A stretch of DNA of 52,359 nt, taken from a virus. The notes beneath the pieces are model-generated. The model saw only the letters and a list, made by a program, of their open reading frames with translations. It made no database searches and was not told the DNA's origin. The translations under genes were made by a program, and so were the position numbers. Positions 1 to 6,954 of the stretch are shown here, one piece after another. How positions within the stretch are numbered: position 1 is the first letter of the stretch; every line of letters starts with the position of its first letter. Location: positions 1 through 52,359 of IMG/VR virus record IMGVR_UViG_3300027365_000018; one strand, 5' to 3'.

Positions 1-530
1 ATTACGACATGTCGCTGGCGATTCAGTGGCTCTATCTCATCGAGAACGCCACGATGGACAGCCAGACCGCCACGGGTCAGGGCAACGTCAACGGCTCGGC
101 AGCGCTCAATGTCGATGATGCGACGGTTGCCCAGGCCACATACCGAGGCATCGTCGGGCTCTGGGGCAACGTCTGGCAGTGGATTGACGGTGTGCGCACA
201 CTAAATAGTGTGATCGAGCGGCGCAGCTACAACGGTGCGTGGACCAGCACTGGCGAGAGCGTGCCGAATGGTGGTTCGACGCAGTACCCAATCACGTTCC
301 GCGCGACCGGTGATGAGTCATGGATTGCCAACACATACAGCACTGCCAACGACTCAACGGCGACGTTGCCTGACTACCGCTACTGGCGCGGGTCCGGGGA
401 GTATTACCCCTGCGTCGGCGGCAACTGGAGCATTGGCGCGAATGCCGGGCTCTGGGCAGTGTACTGCCCCAACGCCGCCTCGTACTCCTACTCGAGCATC
501 GGAAGCCGTCTCGCGAGGGTGGTGTCATGA
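1..530 (+). CDS. C-terminal part of DGR-diversified receptor-binding (tail fibre) protein
   Basis: The gene is open at the left edge; codons start at position 3 and no start codon is needed there. The protein has the C-type-lectin/FGE-like features usual in DGR target proteins, including a GLWGNVWQWIDG segment near residue 50 and a final segment rich in Tyr, Ser, Asn and Trp. The last ~37 residues are encoded by the variable repeat at 407-517. Family knowledge says such a fold displays variable residues on a receptor-binding surface, so this is probably the distal tail-fibre tip. The stop TGA (528-530) overlaps the avd start. The N-terminal part is probably the tail-fibre gene leaving the right edge, but direct end-to-end joining is out of frame, so bases are missing between the ends. 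Confidence 0.85.
   Translation, partial: YDMSLAIQWLYLIENATMDSQTATGQGNVNGSAALNVDDATVAQATYRGIVGLWGNVWQWIDGVRTLNSVIERRSYNGAWTSTGESVPNGGSTQYPITFRATGDESWIANTYSTANDSTATLPDYRYWRGSGEYYPCVGGNWSIGANAGLWAVYCPNAASYSYSSIGSRLARVVS
407..517 (+). repeat. DGR variable repeat (VR)
   Basis: This 111-bp segment at the 3' end of the target gene aligns without gaps to 956-1066 (offset 549). There are nine mismatches, at 412, 433, 462, 468, 469, 483, 489, 492 and 496. Every one is opposite an adenine in the template copy (A to G, T, T, C, C, T, T, T, G). They change eight residues: Tyr to Cys, Asn to Ile, Tyr, Pro, Tyr, Tyr and Ser, and Thr to Ser. The last 21 bp (497-517) are identical to the template and GC-rich, as expected for the initiation-of-mutagenic-homing end. 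Confidence 0.97.
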
Positions 531-551
531 GTCATGGCGCCATGAGTCATG
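526..551 (+). promoter_or_regulatory. Inverted repeat just after VR (possible DGR target-recognition hairpin)
   Basis: A 26-nt inverted repeat centred on GGCGCC, with 12 of 13 pairs matching (G531/G546 is the one mismatch), begins nine bases after the VR ends. In the Bordetella phage DGR a hairpin/cruciform at the equivalent place is needed for efficient retrohoming; assigning that role here is inference. It also spans the stop codon of the target gene and the start of avd, so it could affect translational coupling. Confidence 0.6.
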
Positions 552-925
552 GAGTCGCGGCCGATAGGCCGCGCTCCCAGCTGCCGCCGATCGAGGCGCT
601 GCTGGTCAAGCTCGAGGAGCTCGACGACTACTCGCACATCGCGCTGCGCCAGTACCCCAAGCACGAGCGCCACCTGCTGGCGGCCGAGACGCGGGCCAGC
701 CTCGAGACGCTGCTGCGTCTGGCCATCGCCGCCTGGAAGCACTACCACAAGAAGACCACGCTGCGCGATCTCGACATCGAGGTCGCAGTGCTGCGCCATC
801 GCGTGCGAAAGGCCCAGCGGATGCGCTACATCACCCCGGCTCGCTACAAGGTGTGGGCGGGCCACATCGACGAGCTCGGCCGTATGGTTGGCGGCTGGAT
901 TCGTCACGAAAAGCACAAGCACTGA
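527..925 (+). CDS. avd: DGR accessory variability determinant (Avd-like)
   Basis: The 132-residue protein is highly basic and predicted all-helical (segments about 18-38, 43-68, 74-95 and 100-130), matching the size and four-helix form of Avd proteins. These form a pentameric barrel that binds the reverse transcriptase and template RNA. Its place between target gene and template repeat is typical for DGRs. The start at 527 overlaps the target stop (ATGA); an in-frame ATG at 542 repeats the same 11 bases and is an alternative start. The assignment rests on size, charge and context rather than on a catalytic motif. Confidence 0.85.
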   Translation: MSHGAMSHGVAADRPRSQLPPIEALLVKLEELDDYSHIALRQYPKHERHLLAAETRASLETLLRLAIAAWKHYHKKTTLRDLDIEVAVLRHRVRKAQRMRYITPARYKVWAGHIDELGRMVGGWIRHEKHKH

Positions 926-955
926 GCAGCATGGGCATCCGCTCACTTCGACGTT

Positions 956-1066
956 CCCCTACGTCGGCGGCAACTGGAGCAATGGCGCGAATGCCGGGCT
1001 CTGGGCAGTGAACTGCAACAACGCCGCCTCGAACTCCAACACGAACATCGGAAGCCGTCTCGCGAG
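956..1066 (+). repeat. DGR template repeat (TR)
   Basis: This invariant copy of the VR lies between avd and the reverse transcriptase, outside any convincing gene. Read in the VR frame it is rich in AAY (Asn) codons, the codon class that adenine mutagenesis turns into the widest set of residues without making stops. It should be transcribed with flanking sequence as the template RNA. After position 1066 the sequence diverges from the VR flank, so the mutagenic end is at 1046-1066. Confidence 0.96.
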
Positions 1067-1215
1067 CGACCGCAACGGCCAGAAGCGCCGGGCTCACGGG
1101 CCCGGCGACAGCGCCTTATCCCTCGGGGCGGGTGTCCTCGCCGCAAGGCGAAACATCAACATGGCGCGGCGGCCGCCGGTGGCTGCGCCCCATTCATCTG
1201 CAGTAAGGGCATGAC
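1067..1215 (+). other. TR-to-RT spacer of the DGR
   Basis: No gene is seen in these 149 bases. The stretch contains a GC-rich inverted repeat near 1088-1106 (CCGGGCTC/GGGCCCGG). In studied DGRs the spacer 3' of the TR is a structured part of the template RNA that binds RT and Avd and primes cDNA synthesis; that role is inferred here from position. Confidence 0.5.
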
Positions 1216-2247
1216 GTGCCAACGCTGTACGACAGCATTATCGATTTCGACAACCTGGTGACGGCGTACCACGCCGCGCGAAAGGGCAAGCGCTACCGCC
1301 CGGAGGTGGTGCGCTATGCTGCCAACCTCGAAGAGCGCCTGATCAATCTGCACAACCACCTGGTGTGGCAGAGCTGGCGGCCCTCGCCGCCCCGCGAGTT
1401 CACGGTTCTCGAGCCCAAGATGCGCCAGATCCAGGCGCCGCCGTTCGAGGACCGCATCGTGCATCACGCCCTGGTCGATCTGGTCGAGCCGATGTTCGAA
1501 CGCCGCTTCATTCATCACAGCTACGCCTGCCGTCGCGGCAAGGGCACGCACGCGGCGATTCTCGCCCTGCAGAAGATGCTTCGTCGCTGCCGACGCCAGT
1601 GGGGCGCCGTCTATGTAGTGCAGGCCGACGTGCGGCAATTCTTCGCCAGCATCGATCATGACGCCGCCATGGCCAGCGTGGCCCGGGTGATCGACTGCCC
1701 GCGCACCCTGGCGCTGTGGCGCACGATCCTGAGCGGCTACGGCCACGAGGACGGCATCGGTCTGCCGGTGGGCGCGCTGACCAGCCAGCTGACCGCCAAC
1801 ATCACCCTCGACGGCGTCGATCACGAGATGACCGACGGCCACGGCGCGGGGCGTTACCTGCGCTACATGGACGACATCATCATCCTCTGCCCGAGCAAGG
1901 CCGAGGCCTGGAAGCGTTTCGAGCAGCTCGGCGAGGCGCTGGCCCGCCGCGGGCTCTCGCTCAATCCCAAGAGCCAGGTTCGGCCGGCCAGCGCCGGCGT
2001 GGACTGGTGCGGGTATCGCACCTGGTCCACCCACATTCTGCCGCGCAAGCGCAACGTGCGGCGGTTTCGTATCCGGTTGCAACAACTCCAGCGCCGCTAT
2101 GCCGCCGGCGAGGCGACGCTCGACGAGGTGAAACAGCAAGTGCATTGCCTGCTGGCCTACACCCAGCACTGTGATGCCTGGCGCACCACGACCAGCATCC
2201 TGAATCAGCTCACTCTGCACCGCGAGGTAGACCATGCAGATCATTGA
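1216..2247 (+). CDS. DGR-type reverse transcriptase
   Basis: The 343-residue RT copies the TR RNA with errors at adenines. Visible motifs are a motif-A segment QADVRQFFASID (residues ~136-147), the DGR-type motif GLPVGALTSQ (~178-187) in place of the SPxxSP-type motif of group II intron RTs, and catalytic YMDD in RYMDDIIIL (~216-224). There is no maturase or endonuclease domain, as usual for DGR RTs. The start is GTG with an AAGG-type ribosome site just upstream. The stop lies 14 bases inside the next gene, so the two are translationally coupled. Confidence 0.95.
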   Translation: MPTLYDSIIDFDNLVTAYHAARKGKRYRPEVVRYAANLEERLINLHNHLVWQSWRPSPPREFTVLEPKMRQIQAPPFEDRIVHHALVDLVEPMFERRFIHHSYACRRGKGTHAAILALQKMLRRCRRQWGAVYVVQADVRQFFASIDHDAAMASVARVIDCPRTLALWRTILSGYGHEDGIGLPVGALTSQLTANITLDGVDHEMTDGHGAGRYLRYMDDIIILCPSKAEAWKRFEQLGEALARRGLSLNPKSQVRPASAGVDWCGYRTWSTHILPRKRNVRRFRIRLQQLQRRYAAGEATLDEVKQQVHCLLAYTQHCDAWRTTTSILNQLTLHREVDHADH

Positions 2248-2752
2248 AACGACCGACGGCCGCGCCCTCGACTACTCGGGCCAGCAGATTCCGCTGCCCG
2301 CGCTCGCCACCGACGCTGTCGTTCATGTCTACGACACGCCCAGCGGCCCATGGGTCGGCATCCAGCGGCCCGGCGAGGATCGGCCGGTGTATGCGGGCAG
2401 TGGTGGCCAGCATGTTGGGCGGCTGGAACTGCCGGCGGATGCCGGTGCCGTCGCTGACCAGCAGGCCGCCGAGACGCGGCGGCGCCTGACCGACGTGATC
2501 CAGCACCACATGGACGCCGTGGCGCAGCAGCGCAACTACGACGGAATCCTAAGCCTCTGCACCTACGCGACCAGTACCAACGCCAAGTTCAGCTCAGAGG
2601 GGCAGGCTGGCGTTGAGTGGCGCGACGCGGTGTGGGATACCGGCTATCAACTGCTCGACGAGGTGCAAGCCGGCACGCGCGCGATTCCCACCGAGAACGA
2701 ACTGATCGGGCTGCTGCCGACGATGCAGTGGCCGGCGGCAACCACTGCCTAA
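2234..2752 (+). CDS. Tail-fibre-associated protein, possible assembly chaperone
   Basis: This 172-residue protein starts inside the RT stop region, with GAGGT upstream of the ATG. Its C-terminal half (about 95-165) has the pattern YDGILSLCTYA...EG...WRDAVWDTGYQLL...G.R.IPTENELIGLLP. A similar pattern occurs in small phage proteins encoded just after tail fibres and often called tail-fibre assembly proteins. It follows the fibre/DGR block here too. Function is inferred from that pattern and position; it could also be a structural tail protein. Confidence 0.55.
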   Translation: MQIIETTDGRALDYSGQQIPLPALATDAVVHVYDTPSGPWVGIQRPGEDRPVYAGSGGQHVGRLELPADAGAVADQQAAETRRRLTDVIQHHMDAVAQQRNYDGILSLCTYATSTNAKFSSEGQAGVEWRDAVWDTGYQLLDEVQAGTRAIPTENELIGLLPTMQWPAATTA

Positions 2753-2783
2753 CCCCTTCCCCGGCAAACCGTGAGGTTTCCCC

Positions 2784-3845
2784 ATGGCAGCATTCGATAG
2801 ACAAGCCTATTACGAAAACAAGGCGGCGCAGCTCAACAAGACCGGCGAAGACGGAAAGAGAAACTGGACCGTCGTGGATGTAAAAAACGCCTTCAAAGAT
2901 GCCGGCCTATCTGCCCAGGAGCACTATGCTCGGTATGGCAAGGATGAGGGCATTGCTACCACCTCGAGCCGCTCTACACCGCAGATTGTCACGCCCACCT
3001 TCGACACCAACACCTACCTGCAGAACAAGGCCAAGCAGCTTAACCAGACCTGGCAGGGCGGGCGCAACGACTGGACGGTCGATCAGGTGGCCAAGGCGTT
3101 TCAAGACGCTGGGCTCAGCGCGCAACAGCACTACGCGCGCTACGGCGCCGCCGAGGGCGTGTTGCCGTATGCCGAGGCGCAGCCCATGACGGTCAGCGCA
3201 TCGGCACCGCAATCCACCGTCTCGCCCAACCAGACCAGCCAGTACCAGCTCCAGCAGATGCTCGCCAGCGATTCCCCGCTGATGCAGCAGGCCGCCATGC
3301 GCGGCCGCCAGAATGCCGCCTCCCGCGGGTTACTGAACTCGAGCATGGCCAGCCAGGCCGCGCAGGGCGCGATGATCTCTGCCGCCACACCGTTCGCCCA
3401 GCAGGATGCCCACACCTACTTCCAGAACAGCCAGGCCAACACCGATCGCCAGCAGCAGGCCTACATGTCGAACCTGCAGTACCAGCAGCAGCGTGGCCTG
3501 AATCAGCAGCAGTTCGATCAGTCGTTGCAGCAGATGGCCCAGCAGTACGGCTACGATTCGGCGCTCTCGACCCAGTCCGCCGATCAGGCGTTGAACAACC
3601 TCAAGGCCACCTCGACGGCCAACGCCTGGGGCGTGTACGCCAATAACGTCACCGACCTGATCGGCCAGGCCTCGAACGCCATCCAGCAGATTCAGGTGAA
3701 CCCGGACATCACGCCCGAGAACAAGTCAGCGATGATCCAGCAGATCCTCGACCAGCGCGACACCGACCTGTCGTTCCAGCAGGACCTCTACGGAAGCCTG
3801 AGCAGCTATCTCGACAACACCGGCGTTTTCCCCAACCTCGCCTGA
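2784..3845 (+). CDS. Putative internal virion protein with duplicated N-terminal module
   Basis: The 353-residue protein carries two copies of a ~45-residue module (about 8-55 and 75-123) with the shared pattern Y..NKA.QLN...W.V..V..AF.DAGLSAQ.HYARYG..EG. The rest is Gln/Ser/Ala-rich and probably helical (about 140-340), with a segment rich in Met, Gln and Ala. It opens a run of co-directional genes ending in the giant polyvalent protein, so it is probably packaged in the capsid and ejected with DNA. I do not recognise a named family. The start is preceded by CCGTGAGG. Confidence 0.6.
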   Translation: MAAFDRQAYYENKAAQLNKTGEDGKRNWTVVDVKNAFKDAGLSAQEHYARYGKDEGIATTSSRSTPQIVTPTFDTNTYLQNKAKQLNQTWQGGRNDWTVDQVAKAFQDAGLSAQQHYARYGAAEGVLPYAEAQPMTVSASAPQSTVSPNQTSQYQLQQMLASDSPLMQQAAMRGRQNAASRGLLNSSMASQAAQGAMISAATPFAQQDAHTYFQNSQANTDRQQQAYMSNLQYQQQRGLNQQQFDQSLQQMAQQYGYDSALSTQSADQALNNLKATSTANAWGVYANNVTDLIGQASNAIQQIQVNPDITPENKSAMIQQILDQRDTDLSFQQDLYGSLSSYLDNTGVFPNLA

Positions 3846-3855
3846 GGAGGCAATC

Positions 3856-4191
3856 ATGGACTGGAGCAGCATTGGCACCGCCGCCAGCGATGCGGCAACC
3901 GCGACCGCCGACGCGGCCGGCGGCCTGTTCGACACCCTGGGCGACTACACCACCACCGCCTTCGACTGGATCAACGACAACCCCGAGGCCGCCAACGTGA
4001 TCGGCGGTGTGATGAGCGGCATCGGCAGCTACTACGCCCAGAAGGACCAGCAGGCGTGGAAGGAGAAGATGTATCGCCGCCAGCGAGCCGACCAGATGGC
4101 CAACCCGGGCACGATCGAGAACTACGGCTCCTATGTCGGCACCGCCAAGAAGGGGCTACTGACCAACGGCCAGATCGCGGGAGGTGAGTGA
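3856..4191 (+). CDS. Small structural protein of unknown function
   Basis: The 111-residue protein has GAGGAGG upstream of its ATG. The N-terminal 30 residues are Ala/Thr-rich, followed by a Gly-rich hydrophobic stretch (about 47-60, NVIGGVMSGIGSYY) and a charged, likely helical segment with many Lys, Arg and Gln. It sits between two putative virion proteins with almost no spacing and overlaps the next start. No family is recognised; a virion or ejection role is inferred from context. Confidence 0.55.
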   Translation: MDWSSIGTAASDAATATADAAGGLFDTLGDYTTTAFDWINDNPEAANVIGGVMSGIGSYYAQKDQQAWKEKMYRRQRADQMANPGTIENYGSYVGTAKKGLLTNGQIAGGE

Positions 4192-5243
4192 TGGGCTGGG
4201 CGGATTCGGCAACCGGCGGCGGGTACGGCGGCGGCAGCGACAGCAGCTCCGACCGTGACAACGACACCGACACCGGCGGTTATTCCAGAGGATTCGGTGC
4301 CGAGGTCGATACTGGTGGCGTGGCCCGAGGCGGAGGCAGCCAGACGTCGGCACGGTCCAGCCAATCAAACGGCACCGGCTCGGCCTCGACCGGCGACGCC
4401 GCCGCTGACAGCGGCTACAGCCGCGGCTTTGCGCGCGACGTTGCCGCTACCCCGAGCCAGAGCATCTCCAGCGGCTCGATCGCCAGCATGGACGAGATGG
4501 CAGCCCAGGCGGAGAAGTCGTTCCTCGACCGCACGAGCCTCGAGACCTACACCGGCATGCAGCGTGACTACAACCCGTCGGCCAACCTGAGCCGCGCCGA
4601 GAGCATGGTCGAGACCATCGCCCAGCGCACCGACCGCAAGCCTGGCCAGGTCGGCGACATGATCGGCCGCGAGAACTTCGGGCAGATGACCGATGGGGAC
4701 CTGTCAGCAGCTTATGGCGGCGTCCAGCAGGCATCGCAGCCGCACGGCCTGCTGTCCACGGCACAGAACGTCGCCACCAGCTTTCTCGGCCCGGCCGGGG
4801 TCGCTGTGGACACCGCCATCGATTCGGTGGTGGGTGGAAAGCGTGCGGCCGATACGCTCGGCGCGCTCAACGACCAATACGGCACGGACTTCAACGACAG
4901 CCTGGCCGACAATATCGGCCGGCAGGCAGCGGCCAACACCCTCGGCACGGTGACCAGCATGGGTCTGTCACGCTTCGGTGCCGATGCAGGGTTCGACCTG
5001 GCCGGCATCAACGGCGCACGCCTGGGCGGTCTGTTGGGTAACGCGGCCGGCGATCAGGTCGGCGACATGGCACTGAGCGACCCGGGCAGCCCGACGTCAC
5101 CCAACCCAACCGATGCCGGCAACACCCAGCCCCGCGGCCTGCTGGCCAGCGCGACACCCACCACCAAGACCACACCGGCAGCGAACTACGGCCCGGCTGA
5201 CTTCGACGGCTACGCGAGTTACGCTGAATCCTTCTTTGGTTGA
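4191..5243 (+). CDS. Putative internal virion protein, Gly/Ser-rich
   Basis: The ATG at 4191 overlaps the upstream stop (TGATG) and has GGGAGGTG upstream; a GTG one codon earlier is possible. The first ~100 residues are Gly/Ser/Asp-rich and probably disordered. They include a repeated GYSRGF motif (near residues 28-34 and 78-82). The middle is more ordered, with segments such as LGALNDQYGTDFNDSLADNI (around 223-242), and the C-terminus is Asn/Thr/Pro-rich. No enzyme motif is seen. Position in the virion-protein run suggests a capsid-interior or ejection protein. Confidence 0.55.
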   Translation: MGWADSATGGGYGGGSDSSSDRDNDTDTGGYSRGFGAEVDTGGVARGGGSQTSARSSQSNGTGSASTGDAAADSGYSRGFARDVAATPSQSISSGSIASMDEMAAQAEKSFLDRTSLETYTGMQRDYNPSANLSRAESMVETIAQRTDRKPGQVGDMIGRENFGQMTDGDLSAAYGGVQQASQPHGLLSTAQNVATSFLGPAGVAVDTAIDSVVGGKRAADTLGALNDQYGTDFNDSLADNIGRQAAANTLGTVTSMGLSRFGADAGFDLAGINGARLGGLLGNAAGDQVGDMALSDPGSPTSPNPTDAGNTQPRGLLASATPTTKTTPAANYGPADFDGYASYAESFFG

Positions 5244-5264
5244 TCTCGCCGGGAGGCGACACAC

Positions 5265-5918
5265 ATGCCAGGACTTCTCGCCCAGGGCGCAAGCCCGCAG
5301 CAGCAACCCCCGCAACCCGCGCCCCAGCCTCGCCAACAGCAGCCCGAACAGGGCGGGCCCGAACAGAGCGACCCGCGCGTCGATGTCGATCGCCAGCAGG
5401 GCCAGCAGATGTACAACGCCGTTGTCGAGGCGATGCTTAAGTACCTCTACGGCCCCGGCCTCAAGCCGGTCGAGCAGGCACTTGGCCAAGGCGACAACAT
5501 CGTCGAGCGCATGGGCGTGGTGATCTCCACCGTCATGCTCACCATCCAGCAGTCCCTTGCCGCCCAGGGCAAGACCGTGCCGCCCGGGGTGATGTTCCAG
5601 GCCGGCATGGAGCTCGCCAAGGCCGTCGGCGAGATGGCGATGGAGATGGGCCGGCTGAGCAAGGCCGACAACGCCGACGCCATCGAATCCGCCTTCATGG
5701 CCGCCATGGGTCGCTTCGGCCAGCTCGTCAGCGATGCCGCGATGACCCGGGAGCAACGCCAGCGCTACGCCGAGCTGATCCGCACCGTGCGGGAGCTCAA
5801 GCAGCGCGCCGGCCCGCGCGAGACGCAGGAGCCGCGCCGCCAGGAGCAGGGCGAACCGATGGGGCAGGAGGCGCGCGAGGCGCCGATGCCTCGCCAGCCG
5901 ATGCAAGGGGGTATGTGA
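5265..5918 (+). CDS. Putative virion protein, Gln/Pro-rich ends with helical core
   Basis: GGGAGG lies upstream of the ATG. Residues 1-45 and 180-217 are rich in Gln, Pro and Arg and look disordered. Residues ~45-175 form a helical Met-rich core (AVVEAMLKYLYGPGLKPVEQAL; MGVVISTVML). It is spaced one base from the next gene. I recognise no family. Order and spacing fit a structural or ejected protein encoded with its neighbours. Confidence 0.55.
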   Translation: MPGLLAQGASPQQQPPQPAPQPRQQQPEQGGPEQSDPRVDVDRQQGQQMYNAVVEAMLKYLYGPGLKPVEQALGQGDNIVERMGVVISTVMLTIQQSLAAQGKTVPPGVMFQAGMELAKAVGEMAMEMGRLSKADNADAIESAFMAAMGRFGQLVSDAAMTREQRQRYAELIRTVRELKQRAGPRETQEPRRQEQGEPMGQEAREAPMPRQPMQGGM

Positions 5919-5919
5919 G

Positions 5920-6927
5920 ATGGCCGGACTACTCGGGGCCGCGATGGCCGGGGCGGGCGAAGCCGTCCAGACCAACGCCCGGACGCAGATCAAGGCGCAG
6001 AAGGAAGCGGCGCTGATGGACCTGCGCAACCGCTACGCCATGCAACGCCAGAACGATCAACAGCAGTTCACGGCGGGCGAGAATCAGGCTGACCGTCAGC
6101 TTCGCCGAGATGAAGGGCAGGCCGATCGCCAGCAGCGTGCGAACCTCGCCGCCCAGCAGCAGGCCGGCGCCCAGTCGCGCACCAATGCCGGCGGCTGGAC
6201 GGTCGTTCCCAAGCAGGGCGGTGGCTATCAGCGCTTCAACACCATCACCGGCGAGACCGGCGATGTGCCGGAGGGCATCAACCCCACTGGCGGCCAGATC
6301 ACCAAGCGCCAGGAGCTGATGTTCAAGCAGTACGGCGACCAGATCGAGCAGATCGACAAGCGCCTCAACGACTCCAGCGCCATGCTTGACGATCAGCAGC
6401 GTGCCGAGCTGAAGGCCCAGCGCAACCGGCTGGAAAGCCAGCAGCAGCAGATTATCGGCATGCAGGGCCAGCAGGGCGGCGGCGACCTGGCATCGCGCCT
6501 GGCGAATCAGCTCAACCTGCCGGCGGATGGCGGCAAGCCGGCGCCGCAGGGTGGTCAACAGGGCAGCCAGTCATCAGGGCAGAACGACAACTTCCAGTCG
6601 GCCGTCGAGCGCACTCAGCAGAACCGTCAGGCCCAACAGGCGCAGCAGCAGACCGAGCAGCGCCAGGCGAGGATCGAGAGCCAGGTGGACGACGTCACCG
6701 CTCAGGTTCAGTCGATTTTCGGGCAGGACGTTCGCAAGGGGCTGCTCGGCATCAGCAGCCGGGCAGTCGGGATGAGCGACGCCGACAAGCAGCAGAAGGG
6801 CCGCGAACTGCTCAACCAGATGCGCGCCCTGTACAATGATCCCAACACCTCGGAGTTCCAGCGCCGGCGCATCGCCGAGCAACTGGACACGCTGGCCAAC
6901 GCCGGCATCTCGATCGAAGACTTCTAA
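5920..6927 (+). CDS. Putative virion protein, long coiled coil
   Basis: After a short Ala/Gly hydrophobic N-terminus (GLLGAAMAGAGEAV) the 335-residue protein is dominated by Gln/Arg/Lys/Glu-rich helical segments, including long Gln runs around 155-185 and 215-255. This is typical of coiled-coil internal virion proteins. A small folded patch (about 85-115, GGWTVVPKQGGGYQRFNTITGE) lies between helices. No catalytic motif is seen. It directly precedes the giant polyvalent gene and probably acts with it during DNA ejection; this is inferred from context. Confidence 0.55.
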   Translation: MAGLLGAAMAGAGEAVQTNARTQIKAQKEAALMDLRNRYAMQRQNDQQQFTAGENQADRQLRRDEGQADRQQRANLAAQQQAGAQSRTNAGGWTVVPKQGGGYQRFNTITGETGDVPEGINPTGGQITKRQELMFKQYGDQIEQIDKRLNDSSAMLDDQQRAELKAQRNRLESQQQQIIGMQGQQGGGDLASRLANQLNLPADGGKPAPQGGQQGSQSSGQNDNFQSAVERTQQNRQAQQAQQQTEQRQARIESQVDDVTAQVQSIFGQDVRKGLLGISSRAVGMSDADKQQKGRELLNQMRALYNDPNTSEFQRRRIAEQLDTLANAGISIEDF

Positions 6928-6954
6928 GCCCACGCCAGTCGGGAGACTCGCTGC

